This document shows, one piece after another, positions 26,920-36,300 of a stretch of 64,000 nt of DNA. The notes under the pieces are model-generated. The model saw only the letters and a program-made list of their open reading frames with translations, made no database searches and was not told the DNA's origin. Source of the stretch: Rhizobium sp. L1K21. Its GTDB lineage: Bacteria > Pseudomonadota > Alphaproteobacteria > Rhizobiales > Rhizobiaceae. Both the position numbers and the translations under genes were made by a program. The DNA lies in the NCBI RefSeq assembly GCF_024055895.1, contig NZ_JAMXLE010000001.1:744001-808000 (forward strand), written 5' to 3'. Numbering within the stretch: position 1 is the stretch's first letter; each line of letters starts with the position of its first letter.

Positions 26920-28263
26920 ATGCGTGTGGCACCCAGCGACATTGCAGCACGCTTTGCGCTTTCGGCGCCACAGCCTGTGTCGGAGGCACAAATCCTGCCG
27001 ACAGCGGTGTCAGCGCAGGAGGAGGGCAAGTCTTATCAACGCCTTCTTTCCATTTGTGCCTTTTGCTCCATTTTCGGCGCGCTGATTTTCAACTTCCTGC
27101 TGACCTATGTGAATACCCGGCTCTTTCCGGTCACTGCGCAAATGGTCATCCTGTGCGAGTTGACGCTGATCAGCCTTGCCCTTTTTGCAGCCGCCGGACG
27201 TGGCATGGGGCTTTATGTGGTTCTCGGCGTTTTCATCAGCTACATGCTGTTCTTGATGGTGGTGCAGGGATCGAGTGATCCCAAGCCGATCCGTGACGCG
27301 CTGATTCCGATCGTCTTCATTTTCGCGGGTTTGCGGCTGGCCAGTCCGCGCCTTGCCAATCTGCTCGTTATCGTTGCGGTGCCGCTGACCATTGCCATTG
27401 GCTTGTTCGAATATCTCGATACGGATCGTTATCTCGACTATTTCAACGTTCTCGGCTTTTACCTTGCAAAGGGTGCGGTGCAGCTGGATGAAGTGTTCGG
27501 ACAGACCCGCGGCCTTTTCATCTCGGGTATGCGACCGGAGCCTAGAACGATTTTGCCCTTTCTGGGCCAGCACCGCGTTTCGTCGATTTTCCTTGAGCCG
27601 GTATCGGCAGGCAATTTCGGCGCGATTGCCTATGCCTGGGCGCTTTTCAGCACGAAAATGCGTTTCCGTTATCTCGTCATGGCCGGAGCGCTGGCGATTG
27701 TCAGTTTCGCCGATGCCCGTTTCGGGCTCTTGACCTGCATCGTCGTGACGGTCGGCTACCCGTTCTATCATATGGTGCCGCGGCAGATTTGGCTTCTTGT
27801 GCCGTTCATCATTCTGGCGGCTTTCGTTACGTTCGGTATTGCAACCGGCGCTGATGGCGGTGACAACGGCGTTGCCGGACGTTTGTCCGTCACCTCGGCT
27901 CTTCTGATAAAACTACCGATCAATGTGGTTCTCGGCCTCGAGACGACCGATCAATTTGTGGCCGATTCCGGCTTTGCCTATACGCTGACGCAGTTCGGTA
28001 TTTTTGGCTTTATCGGGCTGTGGGCCGCATTTGTGTTTATCCCTTCAAAGAGCAGGCGAGGATGGATATTCCATTCGATGATCATCATCTACTTCCTGAT
28101 GCTGCTTCTGATTTCGAATTCCGGCTATTCGATCAAGACCGGCGCTCTCATGTGGTTCCTGCTTGGAACGGCACTCGGCACGCCCTATGACGACGAGAAC
28201 CGGGATGCGCCTAAGGCTCGCCGCAGCTTGTCGCCTCAAGACCCGGACGCAACAGAGACGTGA
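26920..28263 (+). CDS. O-antigen polymerase/ligase-like membrane protein
   Basis: A 447-residue inner-membrane protein with about ten to twelve hydrophobic segments after a 45-residue soluble N-terminus. A larger loop around GQTRGLFISGMRPEPRTIL and the following HRVSSIFLEPVSAGN is typical of Wzy/WaaL-type polymerases and ligases, where EPVSAGN-like motifs recur. It probably polymerises repeat units delivered by the flippase. It starts 6 bp after the co-polymerase gene. Its last 53 bp overlap the end of the convergent GH5 glucanase gene on the opposite strand. Confidence 0.82.
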   Translation: MRVAPSDIAARFALSAPQPVSEAQILPTAVSAQEEGKSYQRLLSICAFCSIFGALIFNFLLTYVNTRLFPVTAQMVILCELTLISLALFAAAGRGMGLYVVLGVFISYMLFLMVVQGSSDPKPIRDALIPIVFIFAGLRLASPRLANLLVIVAVPLTIAIGLFEYLDTDRYLDYFNVLGFYLAKGAVQLDEVFGQTRGLFISGMRPEPRTILPFLGQHRVSSIFLEPVSAGNFGAIAYAWALFSTKMRFRYLVMAGALAIVSFADARFGLLTCIVVTVGYPFYHMVPRQIWLLVPFIILAAFVTFGIATGADGGDNGVAGRLSVTSALLIKLPINVVLGLETTDQFVADSGFAYTLTQFGIFGFIGLWAAFVFIPSKSRRGWIFHSMIIIYFLMLLLISNSGYSIKTGALMWFLLGTALGTPYDDENRDAPKARRSLSPQDPDATET

Positions 28264-29242
28264 TCTGGGGACGGTCCTTGCCGTCATGGGGTTGGATGTT
28301 CAGCGGTTCGGAGGCCGGCCACCAGTCGCCGCCGGCCCAATAGGTCCAGCCGAGCCAGACCGACTTTTCCCGGTTCACATAATCCACCATGGCCGCCATG
28401 CCCTTGAGGCAGGCCGCGTCGCTGCTGCCGCCGAATTCGCCGAGGAAACCCCGTTTGCCGTTTTCCTTCAGCCATGCGGTGACGTTTTCGAGCGCTGAAA
28501 CTGCGTCCGTCGCTCGCGGGCAATTGTCATGCGTCCCTGAAAAGTTGCTGTCCAGATATTGGTGGAACTCGTAGGCGAAATTGTTTCCCGGATCGACAAT
28601 GTTGATCATCGTTTCGGCGTTGTTGCCCACCTCGGTTGTGGCAAACCAGCTGTGCGCGCCAGTCCAGATGGTTCCCGGAACCAGAACGAGATTCTTCGCG
28701 CCGGTTTTGCGAATGGCCGCAATGGCTTGATTGGATGCATCCAGCCAAGTCTCAGCTTCAATATCATGCGGCTCGTTCATGAGGCCGAAACTGATATCGG
28801 GCTGATTGGCGAACTCTTTTGCAAGCCGCGCCCAGAGATCGGCAAAATCTGCGACGGTGGTGCTGTGTGAGCCGATCATGGACCCGGCGAAATAGGCGTA
28901 GTTGTGAACATCCAGGATGATATTGAGATGTTCTGCTCTGGCCGCATCGACGGTTTCCCGCAGACGCTTCAGTTCGTCCTGGTCGAAGTCCGAGCCGAGG
29001 ATCGGTTGCAAGCGTTCCCAGAGGAAAGGCAGTCTGATGGTGTTGAGGCCCTTGTCGGCAAAATAGCGGATCGTTTCCTTCGACGGATAGATATAGTTCT
29101 GACCATAGGTGCCACCCAGATCGCCGAATTCAGCGCCAGCCAGGTTGACGCCGCGGAAACAGGTCGCAGACGCGCTTGAGGTTGCCAAGGTCAGGCAAAG
29201 ACCTGCGATGGCACTTTTGTGCAGTGTCCTGATCGTCGTCAT
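28211..29242 (-). CDS. Secreted glycoside hydrolase family 5 (endoglucanase-like)
   Basis: A 343-residue GH5 enzyme with a signal peptide (hydrophobic 10-24, cleavage near SASA). The two catalytic glutamates are visible: Glu157 in FGLMNEPHD (acid/base) and Glu269 in RGFLGEFGG (nucleophile). The barrel motifs NTIRLPFLWERLQP and DVHNYAYF also fit. It would cut beta-1,4-glucan-like chains in the periplasm or outside. A glycanase in a polysaccharide locus often trims or releases the product, which is the likely role here. It follows the glycosyltransferase gene at 29252 by 9 bp on the same strand, so the two form an operon, and it overlaps the convergent polymerase gene by 53 bp. Confidence 0.92.
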   Translation of the reverse strand: MTTIRTLHKSAIAGLCLTLATSSASATCFRGVNLAGAEFGDLGGTYGQNYIYPSKETIRYFADKGLNTIRLPFLWERLQPILGSDFDQDELKRLRETVDAARAEHLNIILDVHNYAYFAGSMIGSHSTTVADFADLWARLAKEFANQPDISFGLMNEPHDIEAETWLDASNQAIAAIRKTGAKNLVLVPGTIWTGAHSWFATTEVGNNAETMINIVDPGNNFAYEFHQYLDSNFSGTHDNCPRATDAVSALENVTAWLKENGKRGFLGEFGGSSDAACLKGMAAMVDYVNREKSVWLGWTYWAGGDWWPASEPLNIQPHDGKDRPQITSLLRPGLEATSCGEP

Positions 29243-29251
29243 GGGCGTTTC

Positions 29252-30394
29252 TCACTTCCGCTCGGTCTTGAGAATTCGGTCGTAGATGGCCGTGTACTGG
29301 GCGGCGGCATTCTGCCACGAATAGCCTAGAGCAGCATCCATCGCTTGCTGCCTGATTGCATCCGGCTGTTGTGTTGCAGATTGAAGGGTTTCCTTGATCG
29401 CTGCTGCGGCATGGGTGGGCTTGGTGAAGTCAGCCAAGCGGATAAAGGGGTGAGCGGCTGCCAGATCGCGATAGGCGTCGTTGGGCTGGAGCACCGGGAA
29501 AAGCCCGGCGCTCATCGCCTCGATGGCAACGAGGCCGAAGCCTTCATAGTTCGATGCGGATACGAAGAGGCTCGTATTTCCCATTAATTCTTTGATTTCC
29601 GCATTCGACGCGCCGATATGCAGGCTGACATTTTTCTCAATTCCGAGGGCGGCAATGCGGTCTCTCAGATCTGTCTCGGTGAGGTCGGACGGCACGCCGC
29701 AGATATCGAGATGCCAGGCGGGATTTTCCCGCGCAAGAGCCTCGACCGTCTCCAAAAGATTGCCCAATTGCTTGTTGGCGGAAAACCGTCCGATGGTGAT
29801 CATGCGGGGAAGAGCGCTCGGTGAGGCGGCACCTGCAAATTTCTCCACGGCCGCGGCGTTTTCGATCAGCACGGTTTTGCCAGGGGCGATACGGTTGAAG
29901 AGCCGGACATCGGCCTTGCTGCATCCGATGACATTGCGATAGGCGAGCGCCGAAGCGCGGGTAATCGTGTTGAACCAAACAGTCTTCAGCCGAGAATGGG
30001 CTGCCGTGTGGAAGAAGCCGCCATGGGTGGTCACCACCATCGGCTTGCGGTGCGCCAGAAAACCCCAGGCGAGTGCATCGTAGAAAAAATCGATGGCGTG
30101 AACGTGGACGATATCGGCGTCGCGGAGATGGGCGAAGACCGATGGTGCAACCGGATAGCGGGTGGAGCCGCGCCAGGGAATGCGCACGACCTCGATGCCA
30201 TCAATGCTTTCATGGTGGGGAAGTGTCTCGTGCGGGTTGGAAAACAGGCGATCAAGGGTGACCACGCGCACGCGATAATCCTGTGCGATCAGTTCGCGGC
30301 AGAGGTTTGAGACAACATCCTCCAGCCCGCCACGGTTCGGCAGGAACTGTCTGACAACATGCGTTATCAGCGGTCTTTTATCGTCTGTTTTCAT
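29252..30394 (-). CDS. Glycosyltransferase family 4 (GT-B)
   Basis: A 380-residue GT-B fold enzyme. The N-terminal acceptor half has the glycine-rich loop FLPNRGGLEDVV (about 18-29). The C-terminal donor half holds ITIGRFSANKQ and the E-x7-E signature region NYEGFGLVAIEAMSAG (about 283-298). It adds a sugar to the repeat unit at the cytoplasmic face, the exact donor being unknown. It heads a two-gene minus-strand operon with the GH5 glucanase. The 137-bp region 30395-30531, between it and the divergent permease gene, is AT-rich and should contain both promoters; I see no specific operator. Confidence 0.92.
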   Translation of the reverse strand: MKTDDKRPLITHVVRQFLPNRGGLEDVVSNLCRELIAQDYRVRVVTLDRLFSNPHETLPHHESIDGIEVVRIPWRGSTRYPVAPSVFAHLRDADIVHVHAIDFFYDALAWGFLAHRKPMVVTTHGGFFHTAAHSRLKTVWFNTITRASALAYRNVIGCSKADVRLFNRIAPGKTVLIENAAAVEKFAGAASPSALPRMITIGRFSANKQLGNLLETVEALARENPAWHLDICGVPSDLTETDLRDRIAALGIEKNVSLHIGASNAEIKELMGNTSLFVSASNYEGFGLVAIEAMSAGLFPVLQPNDAYRDLAAAHPFIRLADFTKPTHAAAAIKETLQSATQQPDAIRQQAMDAALGYSWQNAAAQYTAIYDRILKTERK

Positions 30395-30531
30395 GATCGC
30401 GGATTATGGCGGAGAGTTATGTTTTTTAATTTAATACGCTTTCAAAAATTGAAATGGCTTTCCTAATGATTTGTTTTTGGGTTATTCCGCGCCGTGCCCG
30501 CGTTAACCGGAGTGGGCCATAAGGGGGCGTC

Positions 30532-31293
30532 TTGGAGATTTTCTATGATCCGGCATTCTTGATCACAGCCGTTATTGCGGTTGCTCTGGCCGGACTTTCA
30601 AAGGGTGGTTTTGCGGGCGTTGCAACGCTTTCGACACCGCTGCTGGCGCTGACCATCTCGCCTCTTCATGCCGCCGCGATCATGCTGCCCATTCTGTTGC
30701 TCCAGGATGCTTTCAGCCTCGTCGCCTATCGTCGGCATATCGATTGGACCAATATTCTGATCCTGCTGCCAAGCGCCGTTATCGGCATTGTGATCGGTTA
30801 TTTTCAGGCCGAATACCTGCCTGAAGAGTGGGCAAGCGGCATGATCGGGCTGATTTCGATCGTCTTTGGTTTGCGCAGCCTGTTTTCCAAGGCTGTTGCC
30901 AATGCGCCTGCCAAAAAGGCGGAGGTTGGGCCGGGCATCTTCTGGGGCATGGTCGGCGGGTTCACGAGCATGATCCTGCATGCCGGTAGCCCGCCTTTTC
31001 AGATCTACGTCATGCCGCAGCGGCTTTCGCGCGACCTCTATGTCGGCACCAGCGTCTTCTTCTTTGCCGCTGTCAACTGGATCAAGGTTCCGCCTTATCT
31101 CATGCTCGGAGAACTCAATTGGGAGACGTTGAAGATATCGCTGGCGCTGTTTCCGCTGGCTGGCCTATCGACGCTTGCGGGTATCTGGCTTGTCCGCCGC
31201 TTTTCGACGGAAGATTTCTACAAGGTCATCAACGTGTTGCTGGTGCTGGTGGGGCTCAAGCTCCTCTGGCCGGCGGTCACCTTTCTGCTCTAA
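30532..31293 (+). CDS. TSUP family membrane permease
   Basis: A 253-residue protein with about eight hydrophobic segments, typical of the TauE/SafE (TSUP) family of anion exporters or importers, often for sulfonates or sulfite. The duplicated family pattern is seen in GLSKGGFAGVATLSTPLLAL near the N-terminus and GMVGGFTSMILHAGSPPF in the middle. It starts with TTG at 30532, supported by AAGGGGG shortly upstream and by the correct N-terminal length. It is monocistronic, and its last 4 bp overlap the end of the convergent DUF2793 gene. The substrate is unknown. Confidence 0.88.
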   Translation: MEIFYDPAFLITAVIAVALAGLSKGGFAGVATLSTPLLALTISPLHAAAIMLPILLLQDAFSLVAYRRHIDWTNILILLPSAVIGIVIGYFQAEYLPEEWASGMIGLISIVFGLRSLFSKAVANAPAKKAEVGPGIFWGMVGGFTSMILHAGSPPFQIYVMPQRLSRDLYVGTSVFFFAAVNWIKVPPYLMLGELNWETLKISLALFPLAGLSTLAGIWLVRRFSTEDFYKVINVLLVLVGLKLLWPAVTFLL

Positions 31294-32315
31294 ACCAGAA
31301 GCGCCGTCAGGCTTGTGCCGCCGGCGATTTCGGCACTTCCGGAGTGGAGGAAGGTGAGCGTATCGCCGGCTGAGAGCGTGGCCATCGTGGTTGCTGAGAA
31401 TGTCCGATAACCGCTTTCGCTCATGTCGGAGGAGACGGAGGTCAGAACCGTTGAACCCTTGGCGACCAGTTGCATGGCAAAGGCGGCTGTGGGGTGAATT
31501 TTTGCGTTGAGTGACAATAGGTAAGTGCCTGCAGCCGGTATGACCAGTTTGGAGCCGTTGCCGCTTGCCAAGGCCGCACCCAATGTCATGCCGCCCTGGC
31601 TCAAGGACAGTGTATCAAAACCGCTTTGGGAGCCGTCTGCCGGGGTGAAGGCTGCGCCTGTCTTGTCAGCTTTTGCCATTGGCCGCTGTGGCATCGTGAC
31701 GATGCCGCTGCCGCTGATCTGCAGGGCCGTTTTCCAGCTTGCGCCGTCAGGGCTCATTTTGAAGGTGAAATCGTCGCTGCCTGCCGTTCCCATTTCCGCG
31801 CGGCCCGACCATGCGGTCTGAAAGAGCAGCGACGCGGTATCACCGGCGCTTGCCTTGTTCACCTTGATCTGGTGGCCGTTGCCTGCATTGTTGAAAAGCG
31901 AGGCTGCGGCGGAGAGCGAAAGGCGATTGGTTTCATCCGGCGCGGCGTTGATGCCCAGCATATCGAGGTTGCCGGTGGAAAGCGGATTAACCCAGGCCGT
32001 GCCGTCGAAAACCAGGATTTGGTTGTTTGTCTTGAACCATGCGGTCCAGCCGGCCTTTGGTGTGAAGTATTGCCATGTGCTATCAACAAAGTTGGCAATC
32101 TGGCCATCTTTTCCTGCCCAGTCTCCGTCTGCGGAGGGGGCGATGAGAAAGGTTTCGCCCTCTGCCGGTGAGGCTGGCGGTGATGGGAGCGTGTTCGAGA
32201 TCGTGAGCGCAATCAGTCCGTCCAGTTGGCGCAAAGCTTCGTTGTGGGTGATGTGCTTCTGGGCCTGAGAGGCCAGAATATAGGGAAGGGCAAGATTGGG
32301 TGTGTTGTCGGTCAT
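31290..32315 (-). CDS. DUF2793 domain protein
   Basis: A 341-residue protein whose first 120 residues match DUF2793 as I know it: a start of TPNLALPYILASQAQKHITH, then GWTAWFKTNNQILVFDG. The rest is low in charge and rich in Ser, Ala, Gly and Thr, with beta-type segments that resemble phage fibre or C1q-like trimeric heads. DUF2793 occurs in alphaproteobacterial phages and gene-transfer-agent-like loci and also alone in genomes. No other phage gene is nearby, so it may be a domesticated remnant or a surface protein. No signal peptide is visible. Its function is unknown. Confidence 0.75.
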   Translation of the reverse strand: MTDNTPNLALPYILASQAQKHITHNEALRQLDGLIALTISNTLPSPPASPAEGETFLIAPSADGDWAGKDGQIANFVDSTWQYFTPKAGWTAWFKTNNQILVFDGTAWVNPLSTGNLDMLGINAAPDETNRLSLSAAASLFNNAGNGHQIKVNKASAGDTASLLFQTAWSGRAEMGTAGSDDFTFKMSPDGASWKTALQISGSGIVTMPQRPMAKADKTGAAFTPADGSQSGFDTLSLSQGGMTLGAALASGNGSKLVIPAAGTYLLSLNAKIHPTAAFAMQLVAKGSTVLTSVSSDMSESGYRTFSATTMATLSAGDTLTFLHSGSAEIAGGTSLTALLV

Positions 32316-32445
32316 GGCGTCCTCTCAAGCAGGGTGATGCTCTTTTCTTTGACGCCAATGCTAGATGGACCGGTTTCGGCGGGGATGAAATTCTACCGGT
32401 TTGCTGAATTCATTGCGGAAATTGCGATGCACGTCCCCGGGCGGA

Positions 32446-33357
32446 TCAGCCTTCGTGGAGAACCGATGCCGCCTTGACGGCTGCGGATGCCCGGTTTTCC
32501 ACGCCGAGCTTCACATAGATCTGCTCCAGATGTTTGTTCACCGTGCGCGCTGAAAGCCCGAGAATTTCGCCGATATCACGATTGGACTTGCCCTTTGCAA
32601 TCCATGCCAGAACTTCGGATTCGCGGGCGGTGAGAGCAAAATGCTGGCGCAATATCTCGTCGTCTGGCGCCTTGTTGGCGGGGGTGAGGCGCAGGAGAAA
32701 CTCGTCCTGACCGATTGCACTCAGATAATTCAGATGCAGCGCTGCCTTGCCACCCGCAGCAACGGTCAGCGGTTCTGTGCTGCCGTGCCGGTTGGCGATC
32801 CATTGGGCAATGTCGCGGGCGATGCGGTTCAGCCCATCGTCGCTGCCGGTGGCGGCGTTGACGAGCTGTGTTGCCTGCGGTGTGGACCACTGTGCATGCC
32901 CGTCCGCGCTGACCGCCAAAAGATGCCGACCGGCAGCGTCGAGGGCGACACGGGCATTCTGCGCCGAACGGGCATTGGTGAGGTGAACGCGGATGCGCGC
33001 GCGCAGCTCGTCGATATTGATCGGCTTGGTGAGATAATCGACGCCGCCGGATTCCAGCGCATGGACAATATGTTCTGTTTCGCTGAGCCCGGTCATGAAA
33101 ATCACGGGAACAGGTGAAACGGCGGCGTTTGCCTTCAGGCGGGTACAGGTTTCAAAGCCATCCATGCCGGGCATGACGGCATCCATGAGAATAATATCGG
33201 GTGTGATGCGTTCGGCGATGTTCAGGGCTGCCTGGCCGGAGGTTGCAATGAGTACGGAGAAGCCGGATTGCTCCAGAGCATCCGTCAGAAAGCCAAGAGC
33301 TTCGGGCGAGTCATCGACGATGAGAACAATGTCGCGTGGCTTTGCAGGTGCTGTCAC
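32446..33357 (-). CDS. LuxR/NarL-type response regulator
   Basis: A 303-residue regulator. It has an N-terminal receiver domain (about 9-125) with VDDS acidic pocket residues, phospho-acceptor Asp59 in ILMDAVMPG and Lys in LTKPIN, then a middle segment of about 100 residues without clear family, and a C-terminal LuxR-type helix-turn-helix (about 240-300; ALTARESEVLAWIAKGKSNRDI). The ATG overlaps the end of the hybrid kinase gene by 4 bp, so it is the cognate regulator of that kinase. The kinase gene diverges from the urea-transporter operon. I infer that this protein binds the 18-bp CTACGT...CGTA sites before urtA and ureE, in line with the short symmetric sites of NarL/LuxR-type regulators. 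Confidence 0.92.
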   Translation of the reverse strand: MTAPAKPRDIVLIVDDSPEALGFLTDALEQSGFSVLIATSGQAALNIAERITPDIILMDAVMPGMDGFETCTRLKANAAVSPVPVIFMTGLSETEHIVHALESGGVDYLTKPINIDELRARIRVHLTNARSAQNARVALDAAGRHLLAVSADGHAQWSTPQATQLVNAATGSDDGLNRIARDIAQWIANRHGSTEPLTVAAGGKAALHLNYLSAIGQDEFLLRLTPANKAPDDEILRQHFALTARESEVLAWIAKGKSNRDIGEILGLSARTVNKHLEQIYVKLGVENRASAAVKAASVLHEG

Positions 33358-36300
33358 TGCGTCTCCGTATCCCTGTAGGTTTCGAGGAAGCGGGCATAAC
33401 CGCTCAAGTCGAATGCCTGAACATAGGCGCGAAGCGGTTTGGTGAAGGGCAGGTGTGCGCTGTCGCGCTCCAGGTCCGTCAATTTCGCTTCAATACCACG
33501 GACATAACCAATTTCTCCAAGTTGAATCAACTCTTCAACGTGGTTTGCGCCGGGGCTTTTGATGATTGCCTCGTCGGTTGAAGACTTTGCTTCCGTGTCA
33601 TTGTCATAGGTCCAGCGAAGCTTCAGGTGGTTTTCCAGCTTGTCGAACAGCTGTTTCATGTCGAAGGGTTTGGCGATGGCGTCATTATAGCCAGGCTTGG
33701 CATTGCTGCCGGTGGCACCGTCTCCGATATTGGCCGAAAGCATGATGATGGGCGCTGTGGTTCCCCGGTCCCGCAGCTTTTCCACCAGCTGCCAGCCCGA
33801 CATGCCCGGCATCGAGATATCAACAAAAAACAGATCGGGCTCGGCCCCTTCAATCAAGACCAGACATTCCGGTCCGCTGCCTGCCACCAGCACAATAAAC
33901 CCGAGCGGGCTCAAAACCTCCACCATCAGATCCCGGTGGTCGGCATTGTCGTCCACCACGACGAGCGTTCGCGGCCTTCCCTCATAACCCGTGATGCGGC
34001 GTTCTGCGGCCTGCTGTCTTTCGGAGCGGTTGATGACGGGCATGCCGAGGCGAACCTGAAACCGGGTGCCTTCGTTGTGTTTACTGGTCACGGAAATCTC
34101 GCCACCCAGCATGTGGGATAGAAGCTGGGTGATCGTCAGGCCAAGACCAAGGCCCGGCATGGGGCGGATGTCTTCGGCCTCGCCGCGTTGGAAGGGCTCA
34201 AAAATATGCGGCAGGTTTTCTTCGGAAATGCCGCGTCCCGTGTCGGCAATGGTGAAGGTCGCCACCTGGCTGCGATATTCGGCCTTGAAGGTCACGGTTC
34301 CTTCATCAGTGAATTTGACCGCGTTAGAGATGAGGTTGACCAGGATCTGGCGCATGCGTTTTTCATCGATGCGGACATAGCGGGGAAAATTATCCGAACG
34401 GACGAATACAAACTCCAGTCCCTTGGCCTGCGCCTGCGGGCGGAACATATCGACGATCTGGTCGAGGAAGTCATAGGTGTTGACCTCGCCGGGATAGACC
34501 TGCAGGCGTCCGGCCTCGATCTTCGAGATATCGAGAAGTCCGTCGATAAGGCCGGAGAGATGTTCTGCGGACCGCTTGATCACCTTGATGGCTGATTGTC
34601 TCGGCTGCGGAATTGTTTCGTCGCGTTCAAGAATTTGCGCATAACCCAGAACGGCGTTCAGCGGTGTGCGCAACTCGTGGCTCAAACCGACAACGTAGCG
34701 GCTTTTTGCCTGGTTGGCGGCTTCGGCAATTTCCTTGGCCTTTTGAAGTTCAGCATCGGTTTTTTCGTGGGCGGCGATTTCTTTCAAGAGTGCCGTATTC
34801 TGGCGGCGGGATTCCTCCTCGGCGACGACGCGGCTGTCATGCGCCAGAACGAAGAACCATGCGGCAATGCCGGTGATGATGGAAAAGACAAAGAAGACCG
34901 CCAGCACAATGTCGTCCACAGTTGCCGACGTCTGCGGCGAGACATGGCTTGCGCGCTCTGCCACCAGCCAGAGGATGATGCCAAGTGCGGCAATGGCGGT
35001 CGTTGCCGTCAGGATATAGCGGCCAAGACGGGTCGAGAGCTTTTCGATGGCACTTTGCGGGAGCACGGAAGCGGCCGCTTCCGTGACCTGATATTTCAGC
35101 CGGGCTTTGGGCTTGCACAGATCATGGCAACGGCTGTCGAGCGAGCAACAGAGAGAGCAGATCGGAGCCGCATAGGCCGGGCACCAGGCCATGTCTTCGG
35201 GCTCGAACGGGTGTTCGCAGATCGAGCAGGTGATGGAGGAGAGGTCTTTCCACTGCGGTCTCGGTTTGCGCGCGAGGTAATATTTGCCTTTGGTGAGGAT
35301 CGCGATGGTGGGCGCTGCGATGAAAGCCACAACAGGTGCAATGTAGATGGCCATGGAGGCTGCAAACGGGCCGAATGCGCCAAAATGTGCGGCCAGGGCA
35401 ATGGCGGCGGTGATCAGCATCGAGCCGGTGCCGACCGGATTGATGTCGTAGAGATGGGCGCGTTTGAATTCGATACCCGGCGGGGCGAGACCAAGCGGCT
35501 TGTTGATGAAGAGGTCTGCCGAGATTGTGCAGAGCCAGGCCGCGGCAATGATGGAGAATACGCCCAGCGTTTCTTCCAGCAAGCGGTAGATGCCCATTTC
35601 CATCAAGAGAAGCGCAATCGCAACATTGAAGAACAGCCACACCACGCGGCCTGGATGGCTGTGGGTGAGGCGGGAGAAGAAATTGGACCAGGCAAGCGAG
35701 CCCGCATAGGCGTTCATGACGTTGATCTTGAGCTGCGAAACCACCACAAAGGCAGCCGTGAGGATCAGCGCCAGCGTGTGGTTCGGCACCATGTAGCCGA
35801 AGGCGGTGACATACATGTGTGCCGGGTCGGCTGCCTGTCCCGCCGGTATGCCGGTCGATAGTGCCAGAACCGCCAGAAACGAGCCGGCCAGCAGCTTTGG
35901 TGCTCCAACCACAATCCAGCCCGGACCGGCCAAGAAGCGGGCGACACGCTGGCCAATCGTTTGCGGCTTTCCGTCGGCGGGCAGGAAACGCAGAAAGTCC
36001 ACCTGCTCACCGATCTGGGCCATGAGGGCCAGAATGACGGCTGAAGCGGCCCCGAATTGCGCCAGGTCAAAGGGCGCGATCGTGCCAAGTTCGCCCGACT
36101 GCCGCCCATGACCGGCAAAGCCCAGCCAGAGATCGACTTTTTCCCAGTCCAGAAAGGCGATGAAGATGAAGGGCAGGATGTTGAGAACGATCCAGATGGG
36201 CTGGGTGAGCAACTGGAATCTGGAAATCAGACGGACGCCATGGGTGACCAGCGGAATGACGGCGATGGCCGAGATGATGTAGCCCAGCCAGAGCGGAATG

